From assembly GCA_021770245.1 (NCBI GenBank), contig JAETRI010000007.1:80381-144380 (forward strand): a stretch of 64,000 nucleotides of DNA. The letters run 5' to 3'. The DNA is from Lachnospiraceae bacterium. GTDB lineage: Bacteria > Bacillota > Clostridia > Lachnospirales > Lachnospiraceae. Shown here in pieces: positions 57,501-64,000 of the stretch (within the stretch, counting starts at the first letter, position 1; each line of letters opens with the position of its first letter). The notes under the pieces are model-generated. The model had not been told where the DNA came from. It saw only the letters and a list, made by a program, of their open reading frames with translations, and ran no database searches. The translations under genes and the position numbers were made by a program.

Positions 57501-59264
57501 GGGAAGCCGCACCGTCATGGTCTGCGCCCGGTTTCCCTGCGCCGCGCGGACGGAAATATCCTGCAGATTCCCTTCGCTCCTGCCGCAGAGGATTCCCACG
57601 CCGTACAGGCCGTCAAAGCCTTCCACGGCACCCGTCTGCCCTTCCCCGGAAGCGAGGGTGAGCACAGGATCCTGCAGCGTCAGGGAACGGATCGTCCCTT
57701 CCACCTCACAGAACAGGCCCAAATAATGCGTCCTCTTCCCTTCCGCGTCCGCGCCGTATAATTTTTCCACCAGGCGGTCGTCCGGCATGGAAGCCGTTCC
57801 CAGGCAGAGGTTGGATATCAGGGTGGACTCCTTCTTTCCTTCCAGGGTATGCAGCCCGGACAGGACTTCAATGGAGGGAAAGTCCAGCGTCCCGCCGCCC
57901 TGTGCGCTTCCCTTCCAGGCCAGAGCGGCAAACCCCGTCCCTCCGTCCCCCGCCTGCGCATCATACATCCCGGTTCCGGCAGCCGCCCAGTCCAGGTTCC
58001 GGCTGGTGAGCGTAAATGTGGCCGTCTTTTCCGTATCATAGTAGCGGATATTGGACAGATGCCGGAATCTGGCGATCTGGGCCGATAGTTGTGCCCCCTC
58101 TTCCACGGACCCCTTGGCAAACAACGTATTTTCCACATTGGAGCGCACCGGGCCGCTGGGTTTGTATTCCGTGAACGATCCGTCCGCTATCCCATAGGTG
58201 GGCTGCACCTCAATCTGGGCATAGATATCCTGGGGCGAGCACAGGGCAGGGATCAAATCCCCGAGCCTTGTGATACTGGTGCTGTACTCCTGCGCAATCG
58301 TACCACCCTTTGCCTCAATAGCCTCCATCAGCCCTGCCGTCATCATGGCGTCCAGGACCAGGGTGAATCTGCCGTTTCCTCTTCCGGCGGCCTGATAGGA
58401 CAGCGGGAAAACCCACTCGCCCAGATCGCCGCCGACCTCGTTTTGCAGTTTCAGCCTGGCCAGCCCTGCCGCAGCGGACTCCGGTGAAAGGCTCTTTCTG
58501 TCGATTTCCATGGAAAACAGTTCGGAACGGTCCCGGTTATTATAAAAGGTAATCAGGAACTTCACATCCAGATCGTCGTGCCTGGAATTGCTGGTCCAGT
58601 TCAGGGACAGGGTTTCGCTGTTCACCAGATTGATGGTGGAAACCTTCAGGCGTACCGGCTTTAATTCCACCACGTTGGCCATATCCTCCGTGGAGTAGTA
58701 GCCCAAAAGCCGCTCCCTCCGATTCTCATAGGAACGGTTCTCCCCGGCAGCGCTGATATTCAGCACGCCGTCCGCATCCGTCCCCTCATAGGACATGCCC
58801 GAGGCATGGGTGGCGTAAAAAGCGGAATAGACCCGCCCGGTTTCCGTGTCGATCTCTATGGTAATGGCCGCATCCAGAAAATCCTTGCTGTATCCCCCGT
58901 GCTCCAGGAGAGCCTTCACCTGATCTCCCGAGCCGGAAGCCGTCCCTGCCTGGCTTCCTATCAGGGTCACGGCATAGATGCGTCCGTTTTTGTCGTCGTT
59001 TCCTTCAAAGGTGTTATTGGGGGTGCCGTTCGCGAGCACCTGTCCGCGGAAGGCTTCCCATTCGCCGGAGGAACGGTACCAGGTTAAGGCAGATTCCGCC
59101 GCCAGATAGGCCGTCTTGGCATTTTCCTCGTTCTTGCGGAATTCCGCCAGACGGATAAAGTGCGCGGCGGTAGGGATCCCGATCGCTGCCAGGATCCCTA
59201 TGATCACCAATACCACCATTAATTCTGCTAATGTAAAACCGTCTCTGCTGCTTTTTCTCATCAT
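48594..59264 (-). CDS. Giant prepilin-like adhesin with GLUG repeats
   Basis: 3,556 residues in one open frame. Residues 1-9 are M-M-R-K-S-S-R-D-G, then F-T-L-A-E-L with Glu5 and a pilin helix to about 35, so it should be cut by PilD and enter the pilus. Residues 35-620 hold a pilin-like head and beta-rich part. From about 620 to 2,200 there are about 40 units around G-G-I-V-G-x-N with C-x-N-x-G-x-V, the GLUG pattern, suggesting a very long beta-helix. About 2,320-3,140 holds Fn3-like units. About 3,150-3,310 is a low-complexity E/S/G/N-rich linker, then a final beta domain. No sorting signal or second membrane helix. Single cell-surface display through the pilus is the best inference. Confidence 0.85.
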   Translation of the reverse strand: MMRKSSRDGFTLAELMVVLVIIGILAAIGIPTAAHFIRLAEFRKNEENAKTAYLAAESALTWYRSSGEWEAFRGQVLANGTPNNTFEGNDDKNGRIYAVTLIGSQAGTASGSGDQVKALLEHGGYSKDFLDAAITIEIDTETGRVYSAFYATHASGMSYEGTDADGVLNISAAGENRSYENRRERLLGYYSTEDMANVVELKPVRLKVSTINLVNSETLSLNWTSNSRHDDLDVKFLITFYNNRDRSELFSMEIDRKSLSPESAAAGLARLKLQNEVGGDLGEWVFPLSYQAAGRGNGRFTLVLDAMMTAGLMEAIEAKGGTIAQEYSTSITRLGDLIPALCSPQDIYAQIEVQPTYGIADGSFTEYKPSGPVRSNVENTLFAKGSVEEGAQLSAQIARFRHLSNIRYYDTEKTATFTLTSRNLDWAAAGTGMYDAQAGDGGTGFAALAWKGSAQGGGTLDFPSIEVLSGLHTLEGKKESTLISNLCLGTASMPDDRLVEKLYGADAEGKRTHYLGLFCEVEGTIRSLTLQDPVLTLASGEGQTGAVEGFDGLYGVGILCGRSEGNLQDISVRAAQGNRAQTMTVRLPSGRESAGVADTKPAGIGGLIGVLAKKDEDGGLLPLTDPSQNVVKNLSMQGTVTASLPTPQAGTGTEDVQERAKGYQYGIGGIFGCGIMRDGVRVEDCRNEAYVTGNLFSGGIGGSLTGDFVNGAGDDASHASIVSSSNEGLVLCAPAYAHEEAEDELEGRYFGGILGFGNTVQISDCRSASGRFGNYSYSDDVGRRDQVLLGQYVGGIIGYGNNSQLAGCSTQKGGYILGSDYVGGIAGGLSNDARVAITGTAGIAVTTNAGYVIGNRYVGGIVGKNDGDAQTTITNCINNGVAAGYDRYIGGIVGYNGEMGKLEDCASYLSDYDGSIFGTIVETWQATGDCAGGLAGYNNGEIIFTQDSEKITVKSVSSVVVGEDYVGGVIGFNDVKGTLDVHYTLIGGRIHAYGNAAGGLVGLNASVGLLDRELSVRPSSVTGNYYVGGCIGANVVALTADTTMDGFRADNTLGSITGKAFTGGVIGYQRTYTPGQLPAAAGEDSEDGLLGYLETASQALLPALGAGNVPTQVMRSANVYTLTVANGRNEKGDVKDDNNNIPVSADFYVGGVVGYCERGSRLILKYCKNSGNLSRPAGSLTGVSLKAYLGSGEVNADVSDLEDTDISVSIGGGIIGANLDNQVIDGCVNTGIMNGFIGLGGIVGFNAGGVFDCHLTDNFGNAGLNYIGGIAGVNVHARDASAGTAGTGLTKVEGYKNLYQYDSGMISFCTTEGKKTISGGSYVGGIVGYNMAGACLDTNKNRANITAAGDYAGGMAGANRGRILVSVGDEDTDECAIAGKSGMGIGGIVGYNRQGGEIDVAGGSAGEVTAVNPTVSVDGKQKVGGIIGINEGLLGASAGTDAVYLVCRAKSVHAAEGYAGGIIGEARTGTLGGEGEGAPASSARISRAVNRSGNVSADSGPAGGIVAVCEQGFLLQDCRNEGNVSSDSGYAGGIAAENRGQILRCVVGKKDGTQSITVRSQGVDEIGAVCGVNYGAVWSSAPEGNVILAGSARAVGGIAGRNAAGGVIGKEIGPDTGSYRFTYMPEIQIGTSELTVGGVAGINERAGGGKDAARIAEMTADGLKFYEFQNYKYLGGIAGENQDGAKVENCEYNNGEIRQSKSAAAPGNCYGGIAGRNAGLLKECGVGKISVVIKGGYTATSTSTAQEKEDSSSHVGGIAGKNEEAGVIDGCLIRGNGSKIEAESGMAGGVAGYNKGSIRLSGDAVTAKLMGESGAEVNDIQTLIQRAAGEGIKADNSFVKWEGSKIEEQHYDGGGEVDEGRSLVLTMTSNGNLGGITAYNAPTGSVNHCATGDWFLNNKSAAIGVGTGGIIGMNESEKDLSFLLNKAFVGRELTNADTNRFAGGIIGNQNNITSSGWRIRECVNYGTVYCRNTHYSGGILGQWTGRGGTIEKCYNYGNLQTTYQPATGWVGASGGIVAQLYHAYENNEYSIIGCGNYGNIYGKTGGNNQNCANDSAGILGNVTTYQVKEEKNAQKFTINVLDCVNGAGVKIYSGSMASGIVGFFSSDGPSTDSVTKSTVNIQLNIERCRNYAAVLDGQKFAAGIFGERYGELGSKNTSLKYCFSVDPYMDNQDGFRIYHPIISYVSAGNAHKDWINGKIGGIYNYFLGEKSVWSFQGNNDFTVGASDNVRWANTREAYSFVKEGTRYFVSFQSDNQKYNVSDLYIIGSTVNTRSGWNGNYTYTKVGDVLFTIEDVTDAGRYNSVANIVARGSEFDKYVRKFCFSLAGMLLAPESVDLTKGENNELTIRVNVSGISSGGTDYVAVLYRKDADGTEERIDLKELSAAGGIQADGKDTGAFTFGTEEFTFSLSDEELAKGGEVFVRLKARSRENDMESSWVDSNLVSLSNTLPDPELRIELTSSAGNYQYRFRLDNREDYGQDQARIYVKLMDGTQLEFAPDGEAAYAPKGNSLQQLVVWAAGVDADGNPNGLSSLEVSVPVYLPAYTPEIALNNKSPIADPSAEVTGSSLEDLRITVTLQGQGGNVTTPPVYRADLIGTWKDEGGAVHRETVFQSADILTSANGSATASFADLPAYIAEAEDIQVRVWYAQSGLGPVYTYYDVAAGETSNIHNLIIEEAEDGTQTREWQDAYSPVLTGNTFWDYRWTSNVLLRWLAAPDLMKLEDGKSLPPETDADTGSLQYTFKWDEGPGEYDPAKDTYLVSLYGISRDEAGNVTGRVSIPVEKEVKVNSLTVDAENWNYQEVELTVSRKGGAAGTVREIGLPSTETYRVRRRLPRPAQPRVTNPDINELTYEVEWDAVEPEARWDAADPVYGCDSYDIYVQPYEADGSTLGVAKRIATMPVRDDTGSPTSENGVYRQTIDLEHVEDVADGYAGKRVLIYIKAMARDEDLEYVHSVDGVTYALDVPDRIKEPKVTWEKDWEHEKNKDKAETVDSFRDGGLTVTVNADKDSIPPGGSSYLTKAYVFDSEDQARAAADAIEGGAVKDVDGLLATYPALNGQDELNPAQMEVEGADRYSHTLSGLSAEYAGKYILFYARISSGEGNVSSAWVANPDVWQLPYVILPTPDVTVGSTEKDVEVTLIYNPDLPDGGQSRNKEEEKNGQNAAAPDAEKETGGLPDDEENMSGKEPDQKDPDQEETDPEEGSFESGESGPKEEGSSGTGGSSSGAGTSGGGGSSSGSDTTGGNPSESETENESGNPSESNAANEGGSPSKSNAADEGRSPSESKTADENGNPSGSKADENADRPEPDTASVSSMRSYEAVTIARGGRDGEGMLASPAGRILSAGTESRRTLTVAAPRRAAGTEYKVLSLTAEGEDQEPSREARAGEIEEKKTWTAEHTTLRWDSVAYADSYYITLTTKEGDSLEFRIVEEGGAVSVYQKNGSGWDEITGQDGRFVLSGYKREINGLYEKETDLKVPYKVELQGSLEVKQQGEGFGYTLILPDAAGLTPPDGGNSITGDELHFTKTVSICSDVKENEGTPGSQSYIRSEPFEVTFQ

Positions 59265-59300
59265 ACAAACATCCCTGTGCCGCTTCGCGGTGGAAAAATT

Positions 59301-60353
59301 CTAAAACTTGCCTTCCATCGAATCCGGATCCTGCGCAAAGCTCACCGCCATCTGGCGCGTAATCAGCCCGTCCCGGACCAATTGGAGGATGGCGTCGTCC
59401 ATGGTAATCATCCCCAGCCTGCGGTTCGTCTGCATGATATTGGGGATCTGATGGGACTTTCCTTCCCTGATCAGGTTCCGTACGGCCGTATTGGCATGGA
59501 GCACCTCAAAGGCAGCCACCCGTCCTTTCCCGTCCGAGCGGGGAATGAGCTGTTGGGAAATAACCGCCTCCAGCACGTTGGCAAGCTGCACCCGGATCTG
59601 CTGCTGCTGGTGGGGCGGGAATACGTCGATCACCCGGTCCACCGTGCTGGCCGCGCCGATGGTATGCAGGGTGGAAAGCACCAAATGGCCCGTCTCCGCC
59701 GCCGTCACTGCCACGCTGATCGTCTCATAGTCCCGCATCTCCCCCACCAGGATCACGTCCGGATCTTCCCGGAGCGCTGCGCGCAGCGCATTGGCATAGC
59801 TCTTCGTGTCCACCCCGATTTCCCTCTGATTGACCATGGATCTCTTGTGGCTGTGAAGATACTCCACCGGATCCTCCAGAGTGATGATATGGGCGTCCCG
59901 ATGTTGGTTTACCCGGTCGATGATCGCTGCCAGGGTGGTGGATTTCCCGCTTCCCGTGGGCCCGGTCACCAGCACCAGCCCCCGCTTGCGCTGGTAAAGG
60001 TCGATGATCGAGGCGGGTACTCCCAATTCCTCCGGGGAAGGGATCTTCGTGGATATCAGGCGGAAAGCCAACGCCACGCTTCCCTGCCTGTAAAAGGCAT
60101 TCACACGGAACCTTCCTCCCTGCGGAAGGGAGAAGGACATATCGTATTCCCCCTGTTTTCGGAAAATTTCAAACTGCTCCTGATCCATGATCTGCCGCGC
60201 CGTCTCCAGGGTATCTTCCTGCGTCGTCTCTTCATACGGCATGGAAACCAGGCTTCCCCCCACCCGCATCCTCGGCGGGATTCCCACCGTCATATGTACG
60301 TCGCTCGCACCCGCCGTCCCGGCTGCCGATAAAATTTCCTCTATCCGAACCAT
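59301..60353 (-). CDS. pilT: Type IV pilus retraction ATPase PilT
   Basis: 350 residues. It begins with the PilT N-terminal domain (S-D-V-H-M-T-V-G-I-P-P-R-M-R). Walker A is G-P-T-G-S-G-K-S-T, Walker B region L-R-E-D-P-D-V-I-L-V-G-E-M-R-D, and the PilT-specific A-V-R-N-L-I-R-E is near residue 275. These separate it from PilB. Retraction drives twitching and pulls bound surfaces. It lies 36 bp before the giant gene, in the same direction. Confidence 0.95.
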   Translation of the reverse strand: MVRIEEILSAAGTAGASDVHMTVGIPPRMRVGGSLVSMPYEETTQEDTLETARQIMDQEQFEIFRKQGEYDMSFSLPQGGRFRVNAFYRQGSVALAFRLISTKIPSPEELGVPASIIDLYQRKRGLVLVTGPTGSGKSTTLAAIIDRVNQHRDAHIITLEDPVEYLHSHKRSMVNQREIGVDTKSYANALRAALREDPDVILVGEMRDYETISVAVTAAETGHLVLSTLHTIGAASTVDRVIDVFPPHQQQQIRVQLANVLEAVISQQLIPRSDGKGRVAAFEVLHANTAVRNLIREGKSHQIPNIMQTNRRLGMITMDDAILQLVRDGLITRQMAVSFAQDPDSMEGKF

Positions 60354-60401
60354 GTCTGGCTCCTTTCCGCAGGCAGGGCGCCTCAGCTGCCTCCCGCATC
60401 T

Positions 60402-61718
60402 CTACTTTCTATCCGTATCCGCCCTCCGCGGCAGATTCAGGAGCACCCGCGCCAGGAACGTCCCCTCTTCCGTCCTAAAATCCGTCTCCCCCTCATATCG
60501 GGAAGCCGTTTTTAGGATGGAACGGATCCCCATCCCTTCCCCCCGCTCCGGAAGGGGCAGACCGTTGTGAAACGGGAGATCCTTACCGCAGGTATTCCTG
60601 CACTGAATCACAATTTTATGTCCCTTTTGGGTGATGGTCATGCCGATTTCCTGATCCGATACGCCGGAACGCCGGCATTCCCGGATGGCGTTTTCAAACA
60701 GATTGGCCAGGATGGCCACCAGGTCAATATCCTTTATTCCCGGGTTCTCCGCCATCGTCACCGTCATACACACCCGGATCCCCTCTTTCCTCGCATGGTG
60801 GGCGTAGGCGGACAGGATGCCGTTTACCGAATGGTTCCCGCAGAGCCGTTCCGTCCTGATGCCGTCCACATCCTCCCCGTACTGCCGCAGGTAGCCAAGC
60901 AGGCTGTCCATATCCTTATCCCTTACATACTGACGGATCAGCATACAGTGATAACGCACGTCATGGCGGATACGGGCGGCTTCCTCTTCGGCGCGTTTCT
61001 CCATCTCCAGCTGGCGGCGCAGGAACTGTTCGTTCATTTCCAGAAGCTGCTTCTCCGCCTGATAACAATGCTCTCTTCCCAGATGGAGGTACAGGTGGAA
61101 CGTCAGATACTGGATCACCCCTGCCATGAACATGACGACGGCAATCCGGAGCATATTCATGAGGGAAAACGAGCGTTCGGAGGGCCAATAGGCCACAAAT
61201 GCCGCCAGGACCAGGGAAACGACTATGGTATAGAGGCTGGCTTCGTCCATCTCCTCCCTCAGGAAATCCACGTTTTCAAAATAAACGTTCCGGTAACGCT
61301 TTATCAATTCGTACAGGATCAGGGAGGCTGCCGCCAGGCGGATCCCTATGTCCACCCATATGCTCCCTTTGAACCACAGCCGGGAAAAATCAACGCCCAA
61401 AAATACGCAGACAGAAATCAGATAAAACCCGAGGGAGATCTTATAAAGGGACAGATAGAGTCTCTCCCCGCTCATGATGATACAGAATACGCCGATCACC
61501 GGCAGGGTAAAAAGCCCCGAAAACCGTACATAACCGTCCCGGTCGAGAACATACCATGCGCTGAACGCAAGAACCGCCGTCAGGCCAAACAGAACATAGT
61601 ACAAAACAGTCTTCTTCATGGACATCCTGGGACAATCCAGCAAAAGGAATGTTCCCATCATCAAAACGGCGCCTACCCCGTTGCGCAAGAATGCGGCTAC
61701 AAAAGAACCCCCTAACAT
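60402..61718 (-). CDS. GHKL sensor histidine kinase
   Basis: 438 residues. Six or so N-terminal membrane helices up to about residue 200, then a helix with the phospho-accepting His in I-R-H-D-V-R-Y-H, and the GHKL ATPase domain (L-A-N-L-F-E-N-A-I as N box, E-G-M-G-I-R-S-I as G box). This is the AgrC/VirS-like class that senses peptides. The start ATG 61718 follows a palindromic leader. No regulator gene is next to it; pilT starts 48 bp downstream, so pilus control is possible. Confidence 0.88.
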   Translation of the reverse strand: MLGGSFVAAFLRNGVGAVLMMGTFLLLDCPRMSMKKTVLYYVLFGLTAVLAFSAWYVLDRDGYVRFSGLFTLPVIGVFCIIMSGERLYLSLYKISLGFYLISVCVFLGVDFSRLWFKGSIWVDIGIRLAAASLILYELIKRYRNVYFENVDFLREEMDEASLYTIVVSLVLAAFVAYWPSERSFSLMNMLRIAVVMFMAGVIQYLTFHLYLHLGREHCYQAEKQLLEMNEQFLRRQLEMEKRAEEEAARIRHDVRYHCMLIRQYVRDKDMDSLLGYLRQYGEDVDGIRTERLCGNHSVNGILSAYAHHARKEGIRVCMTVTMAENPGIKDIDLVAILANLFENAIRECRRSGVSDQEIGMTITQKGHKIVIQCRNTCGKDLPFHNGLPLPERGEGMGIRSILKTASRYEGETDFRTEEGTFLARVLLNLPRRADTDRK

Positions 61719-61733
61719 TTTCCCTCGAATTCT

Positions 61734-61750
61734 GCCGCACTGTGGGCGGC
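61734..61750 (-). promoter_or_regulatory. Palindromic leader of the kinase gene
   Basis: On the minus strand GCCGC-CCACAGT-GCGGC is followed by AGAATTCGAGGGAAAATG. Confidence 0.5.
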
Positions 61751-61932
61751 CCGCTTTTGTATGTACGGTTTTTATCATAGCAGAAATACCCCCCCCCGCA
61801 AGTATCTCGGCACGAATTGCACTTTTTGGGGAACGAATTGCAGATCGGGGCTGCCGCATCATTCAGATAAGATACAAGATATGGCTGCTTATGTTCCTTC
61901 ATAAATGCCATATCTTGTGTCGGATCCCTGTG

Positions 61933-62010
61933 CGGCCCCGATGGGTCACCACGCGCTGCGGGGCCTGCAGGGAGGCCGCAGGGGCCACAAGGCCATTCCT
62001 GCGTTTGTCA
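61933..62010. repeat. Partial long inverted-repeat element, right arm only
   Basis: GGCCCCGATGGGTCACCACGC and the later AGGCCATTCCTGCGTTTGTC match the right arm of copy 3 with changes; core and left arm are missing. The 352-bp gap 61719-62070 otherwise holds the kinase leader, a run of about ten C at 61788, and a terminator. Confidence 0.6.
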
Positions 62011-62040
62011 TGCCGCATCCCCGTTTTCCTAAATAAAGCA

Positions 62041-62069
62041 AAAAAAGAGAGAGACTCGCGTCTCTCTTT
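62041..62069 (-). terminator. Rho-independent terminator of the upstream kinase gene
   Basis: On the minus strand AAAGAGAGAC-GCGA-GTCTCTC followed by a run of T; begins two bases after the stop codon. Confidence 0.88.
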
Positions 62070-62070
62070 C

Positions 62071-63324
62071 TTATCTGCATTTCATAATAATCCTGGCGGT
62101 AAACCACCCTTCCCCGCAGGAGAAATCCGCATCTCCCCTGTATTTTCCCACACTCTGCAAAATGCTCGAAATTCCGACTCCCTTCCGGTCCGGCAGGCCT
62201 CCCGTAAAGGAAAGCCCGTCGGAGCAGGAGTTTCCCACCAGGATAAAAAGCTTTTCCGACACCAGCCTGATCCGCACCCGGATTTTCATATCCTTCCTCC
62301 CGGATTCCAGGCAGCCGTGCAGGGAATTTTCCAACAGATTGGCCAGGACAGCCACCAAATCCAACTCTCCTATTCCGATGTTTTCCTTCACCGGGGCATG
62401 GAAATCCGTCCGAATGCCTGCTTTATGCGCTTCGTTTGCATAGACCGACAGGATATGATCCAGGGTGGAATTCGGGCTGAAATGCTGCGTCTGCGTCTTC
62501 TCCACCTCTTCCTCATATTCCCCCAGGTAACGCAGCAGCGCTTCCCTGTCTCCGGCCTTTGCGTATTCCGCTATGTTTTGCAGATGATGATGCAGATCAT
62601 GGCGGATCCGTCTGGCATCCTCCTCCGCCTTTTCCATAAGCGTAAGCTTTTCGGAAAGGATTTTCTGGCGCTGCTCGATCTGCCGGCTCATGGCCGCTTC
62701 CCGCATATAATGGATCGTACGGAAAATCACCCAGTATCCGATGATTACCGCCGCCAGAAGCAGAATAAATATCAAAAGGTCCACGGAATGGAAATAGGAA
62801 GCCTGCGCCGCCATGACGACACAGCACATATACCCGGTATACAGGATGGAAAGAACGCACAGAGGCCACCAGCCCTCTTCCGTGATCTCCTGGCGTGCCT
62901 CTTCAAAGCGCTTTCTGAATTCCATCCCATAGACCGCCAGAATTGTTCCGTGCAGCAGCAGACGGACATAGGCTGTGGCGTCAATCCTCCCGTCGAACAG
63001 CCAGTTCGACACGATCCCGGACAAATATGTGACCACCATAAAGGCCTGGACATAGGTCATGCATAGAAACATCGTTTTCGGAAAGCTTTCCGAAGACAGC
63101 CAGAAAATTTCCAGCAAAAGTATGGCAAAGGTGGCCAGAAAGACCACATACACCAATGCCTTCCCTTTCAGAAAGCACCCGACCCCGAAAGCGACCCCGA
63201 TCTGAACCGCAGCCATCACGCCACAGACCGCCCGTGTTTTTCCCGCACCGTACCGTGAACGGCACAGCATCAGAATCGCGGCCGCATGAAAAAGATAATT
63301 ACCCACGATTCCTACCGTGCTCAT
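62071..63324 (-). CDS. GHKL sensor histidine kinase, partner of the LytTR regulator
   Basis: 417 residues with about six membrane helices in the first 200 residues, His box R-I-R-H-D-L-H-H-H-L, and a GHKL ATPase domain (L-A-N-L-L-E-N-S-L as N box, G-V-G-I-S-S-I as G box). It starts 21 bp after the end of the LytTR gene in the same direction, so the two are probably a two-component pair. It ends in a strong terminator. Confidence 0.88.
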   Translation of the reverse strand: MSTVGIVGNYLFHAAAILMLCRSRYGAGKTRAVCGVMAAVQIGVAFGVGCFLKGKALVYVVFLATFAILLLEIFWLSSESFPKTMFLCMTYVQAFMVVTYLSGIVSNWLFDGRIDATAYVRLLLHGTILAVYGMEFRKRFEEARQEITEEGWWPLCVLSILYTGYMCCVVMAAQASYFHSVDLLIFILLLAAVIIGYWVIFRTIHYMREAAMSRQIEQRQKILSEKLTLMEKAEEDARRIRHDLHHHLQNIAEYAKAGDREALLRYLGEYEEEVEKTQTQHFSPNSTLDHILSVYANEAHKAGIRTDFHAPVKENIGIGELDLVAVLANLLENSLHGCLESGRKDMKIRVRIRLVSEKLFILVGNSCSDGLSFTGGLPDRKGVGISSILQSVGKYRGDADFSCGEGWFTARIIMKCR

Positions 63325-63345
63325 ACTTCCCTTTCCTTTTCCTGT

Positions 63346-63900
63346 CTATGCCTTTTCGCAATAATAGTCGAAATATCGTTCTCGCAGCGGCTGATAGGTC
63401 CCCCTGGGCAGATAGATGATCTGACCGGTATCCAAACAGATTTCCCGGGAGTTCAGGCTATCCACATGTTCCAGATTGACGATATAGGAGGCTCCTGCCC
63501 TGACGAACTCCGGCCGGCCGGAAAGCATCCCGTAAATCTCCGTCATAGTCATATGCAGCTGTACGTACGTGCCGTCCGACCGATGCAGACGCTGGCTTTT
63601 CCCCTGGGCTTCGACGTACACGATGGTTTCCGGATCGATCCTGCTGATACGGCCGTCGATCCGCAGGAGCAGATAATCCTTTTTCTTCTCATCCGTCCCC
63701 GGAAAAAGCCGGTCCATCAAGGCGGACAATTCCGCCTCTTCGATGGGTTTTACCAGATACTGGGTGGCATCGACGCCAAAAGCATCCAACGCATGCTCCC
63801 GGGAGGTGGTGAGAAAAACGATCCGGCAGCCGCTTCCCAGCCTGCGCAGTTTTTTCGCCGCCTCTATCCCGGTCTGTCCCTGTAACTCAACCACTACCGG
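63346..63900 (-). pseudogene. LytTR response regulator, 5' part lost
   Basis: About 182 residues remain. The C-terminal LytTR DNA-binding domain is complete (Y-L-L-L-R-I-D-G-R-I-S, I-V-Y-V-E-A-Q-G-K-S, F-V-R-A-G-A-S-Y-I-V-N-L). The receiver starts only at T-G-I-E-A-A-K-K-L and keeps the Lys in Y-L-V-K-P-I. A stop codon sits five codons upstream at 63901-63903, inside a palindrome. The phospho-accepting Asp region reads V-V-V-E-L-Q-G, with Glu at its place. The first 50 or so residues are missing, so signalling through this protein is likely broken. Confidence 0.7.
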
Positions 63901-64000
63901 CTAAAGCCGGTAGGTTTCGATTTGCTGCTAAAGCAGCCTAAAGTGTGCACCCTATAATTTATCCTTTGACCGTTACGTTTATCCTATCTCGAAGTTATCG
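63894..64000. mobile_element. Possible end of a mobile element
   Basis: CTACCGGC-TAAA-GCCGGTAG and GCTGC-TAAA-GCAGC are two hairpins with the same TAAA loop in 50 bases, followed by AT-rich sequence to the window edge. Small-loop hairpins near an end are a feature of IS200/IS605-type elements. It begins exactly where the LytTR gene loses homology. No transposase is inside the window. Confidence 0.4.

Noticed and set aside
53253..57761. Several plus-strand open frames of 350-530 residues opposite the giant pilin-like gene
   Set aside because: They arise from the repeated Gly/Ile/Val codons of the GLUG units read backward; they have no start sites or recognisable domains, while the minus-strand protein has clear motifs throughout.

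Overview
The window looks like the chromosome of an anaerobic Clostridia member, most likely Lachnospiraceae. The grounds are gene content and order (ireB-ruvX-DUF1292, mltG-like-trmR-trhP, hrcA-grpE-dnaK-dnaJ-prmA-rsmE), purine-rich ribosome binding sites, use of TTG and GTG starts, and Gram-positive signals (CIRCE, preQ1 riboswitch, RNase J). No rRNA, tRNA or CRISPR array was seen. Assignment to a genus is not possible from this alone.

Layout. 1-5.7 kb: the end of an F-type ATP synthase operon (atpE partial, F, H, A, G, D, C); the c subunit carries residues typical of Na+-translocating rotors. 6.0-9.6 kb: MoxR ATPase, DUF58 protein and a DUF4129 membrane protein. 9.7-14.3 kb: a conserved hypothetical, a class I methyltransferase and an 841-residue exported or membrane-anchored protein. 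14.5-15.1 kb (minus): a QueT-type transporter behind a probable preQ1-I riboswitch. 15.5-25.6 kb: a CIRCE-controlled heat-shock cluster (hrcA, grpE, dnaK, dnaJ), then prmA, rsmE, a cysteine desulfurase and thiI. 25.8-33.5 kb: an HPr-like protein without the phosphorylatable His (minus), mtaB, ireB, ruvX, a DUF1292 gene, RNase J, a YlbF-family gene, a short MltG-like protein, trmR and trhP. 33.7-38.7 kb is accessory: MORN-repeat protein, acetyltransferase, small kinase, a MarR regulator with a Cys/His-rich N-terminus, and an antitoxin fused to a toxin remnant.

38.7-60.4 kb (minus) is a complete Gram-positive type IV pilus locus. In transcription order it holds pilT, a 3,556-residue protein that starts as a prepilin and continues as a huge GLUG-repeat plus Fn3-like stalk, three minor pilins, the major pilin, an atypical pilin-like protein, prepilin peptidase, pilC, a fused pilM-pilN, pilO and pilB. 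Upstream lie two GHKL histidine kinases and a LytTR regulator whose receiver is cut off by what looks like the end of a mobile element.

Three kinds of non-coding structure recur. (1) Many genes start right behind a short perfect palindrome followed by an AGATGGGAG- or AGAATGNGAGG-like Shine-Dalgarno; the stems are unrelated in sequence while the layout is constant. (2) About 130-240 bp inverted-repeat elements with a conserved core occur in four full copies and one partial copy; their arms differ between copies but stay self-complementary. (3) Two-hairpin cassettes (TTGAAA...TTTCAA followed by a second hairpin) include a four-fold 67-bp tandem array that ends in the thiI ribosome binding site. 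The giant prepilin fusion and these leader and repeat families are the best candidates for undescribed biology.
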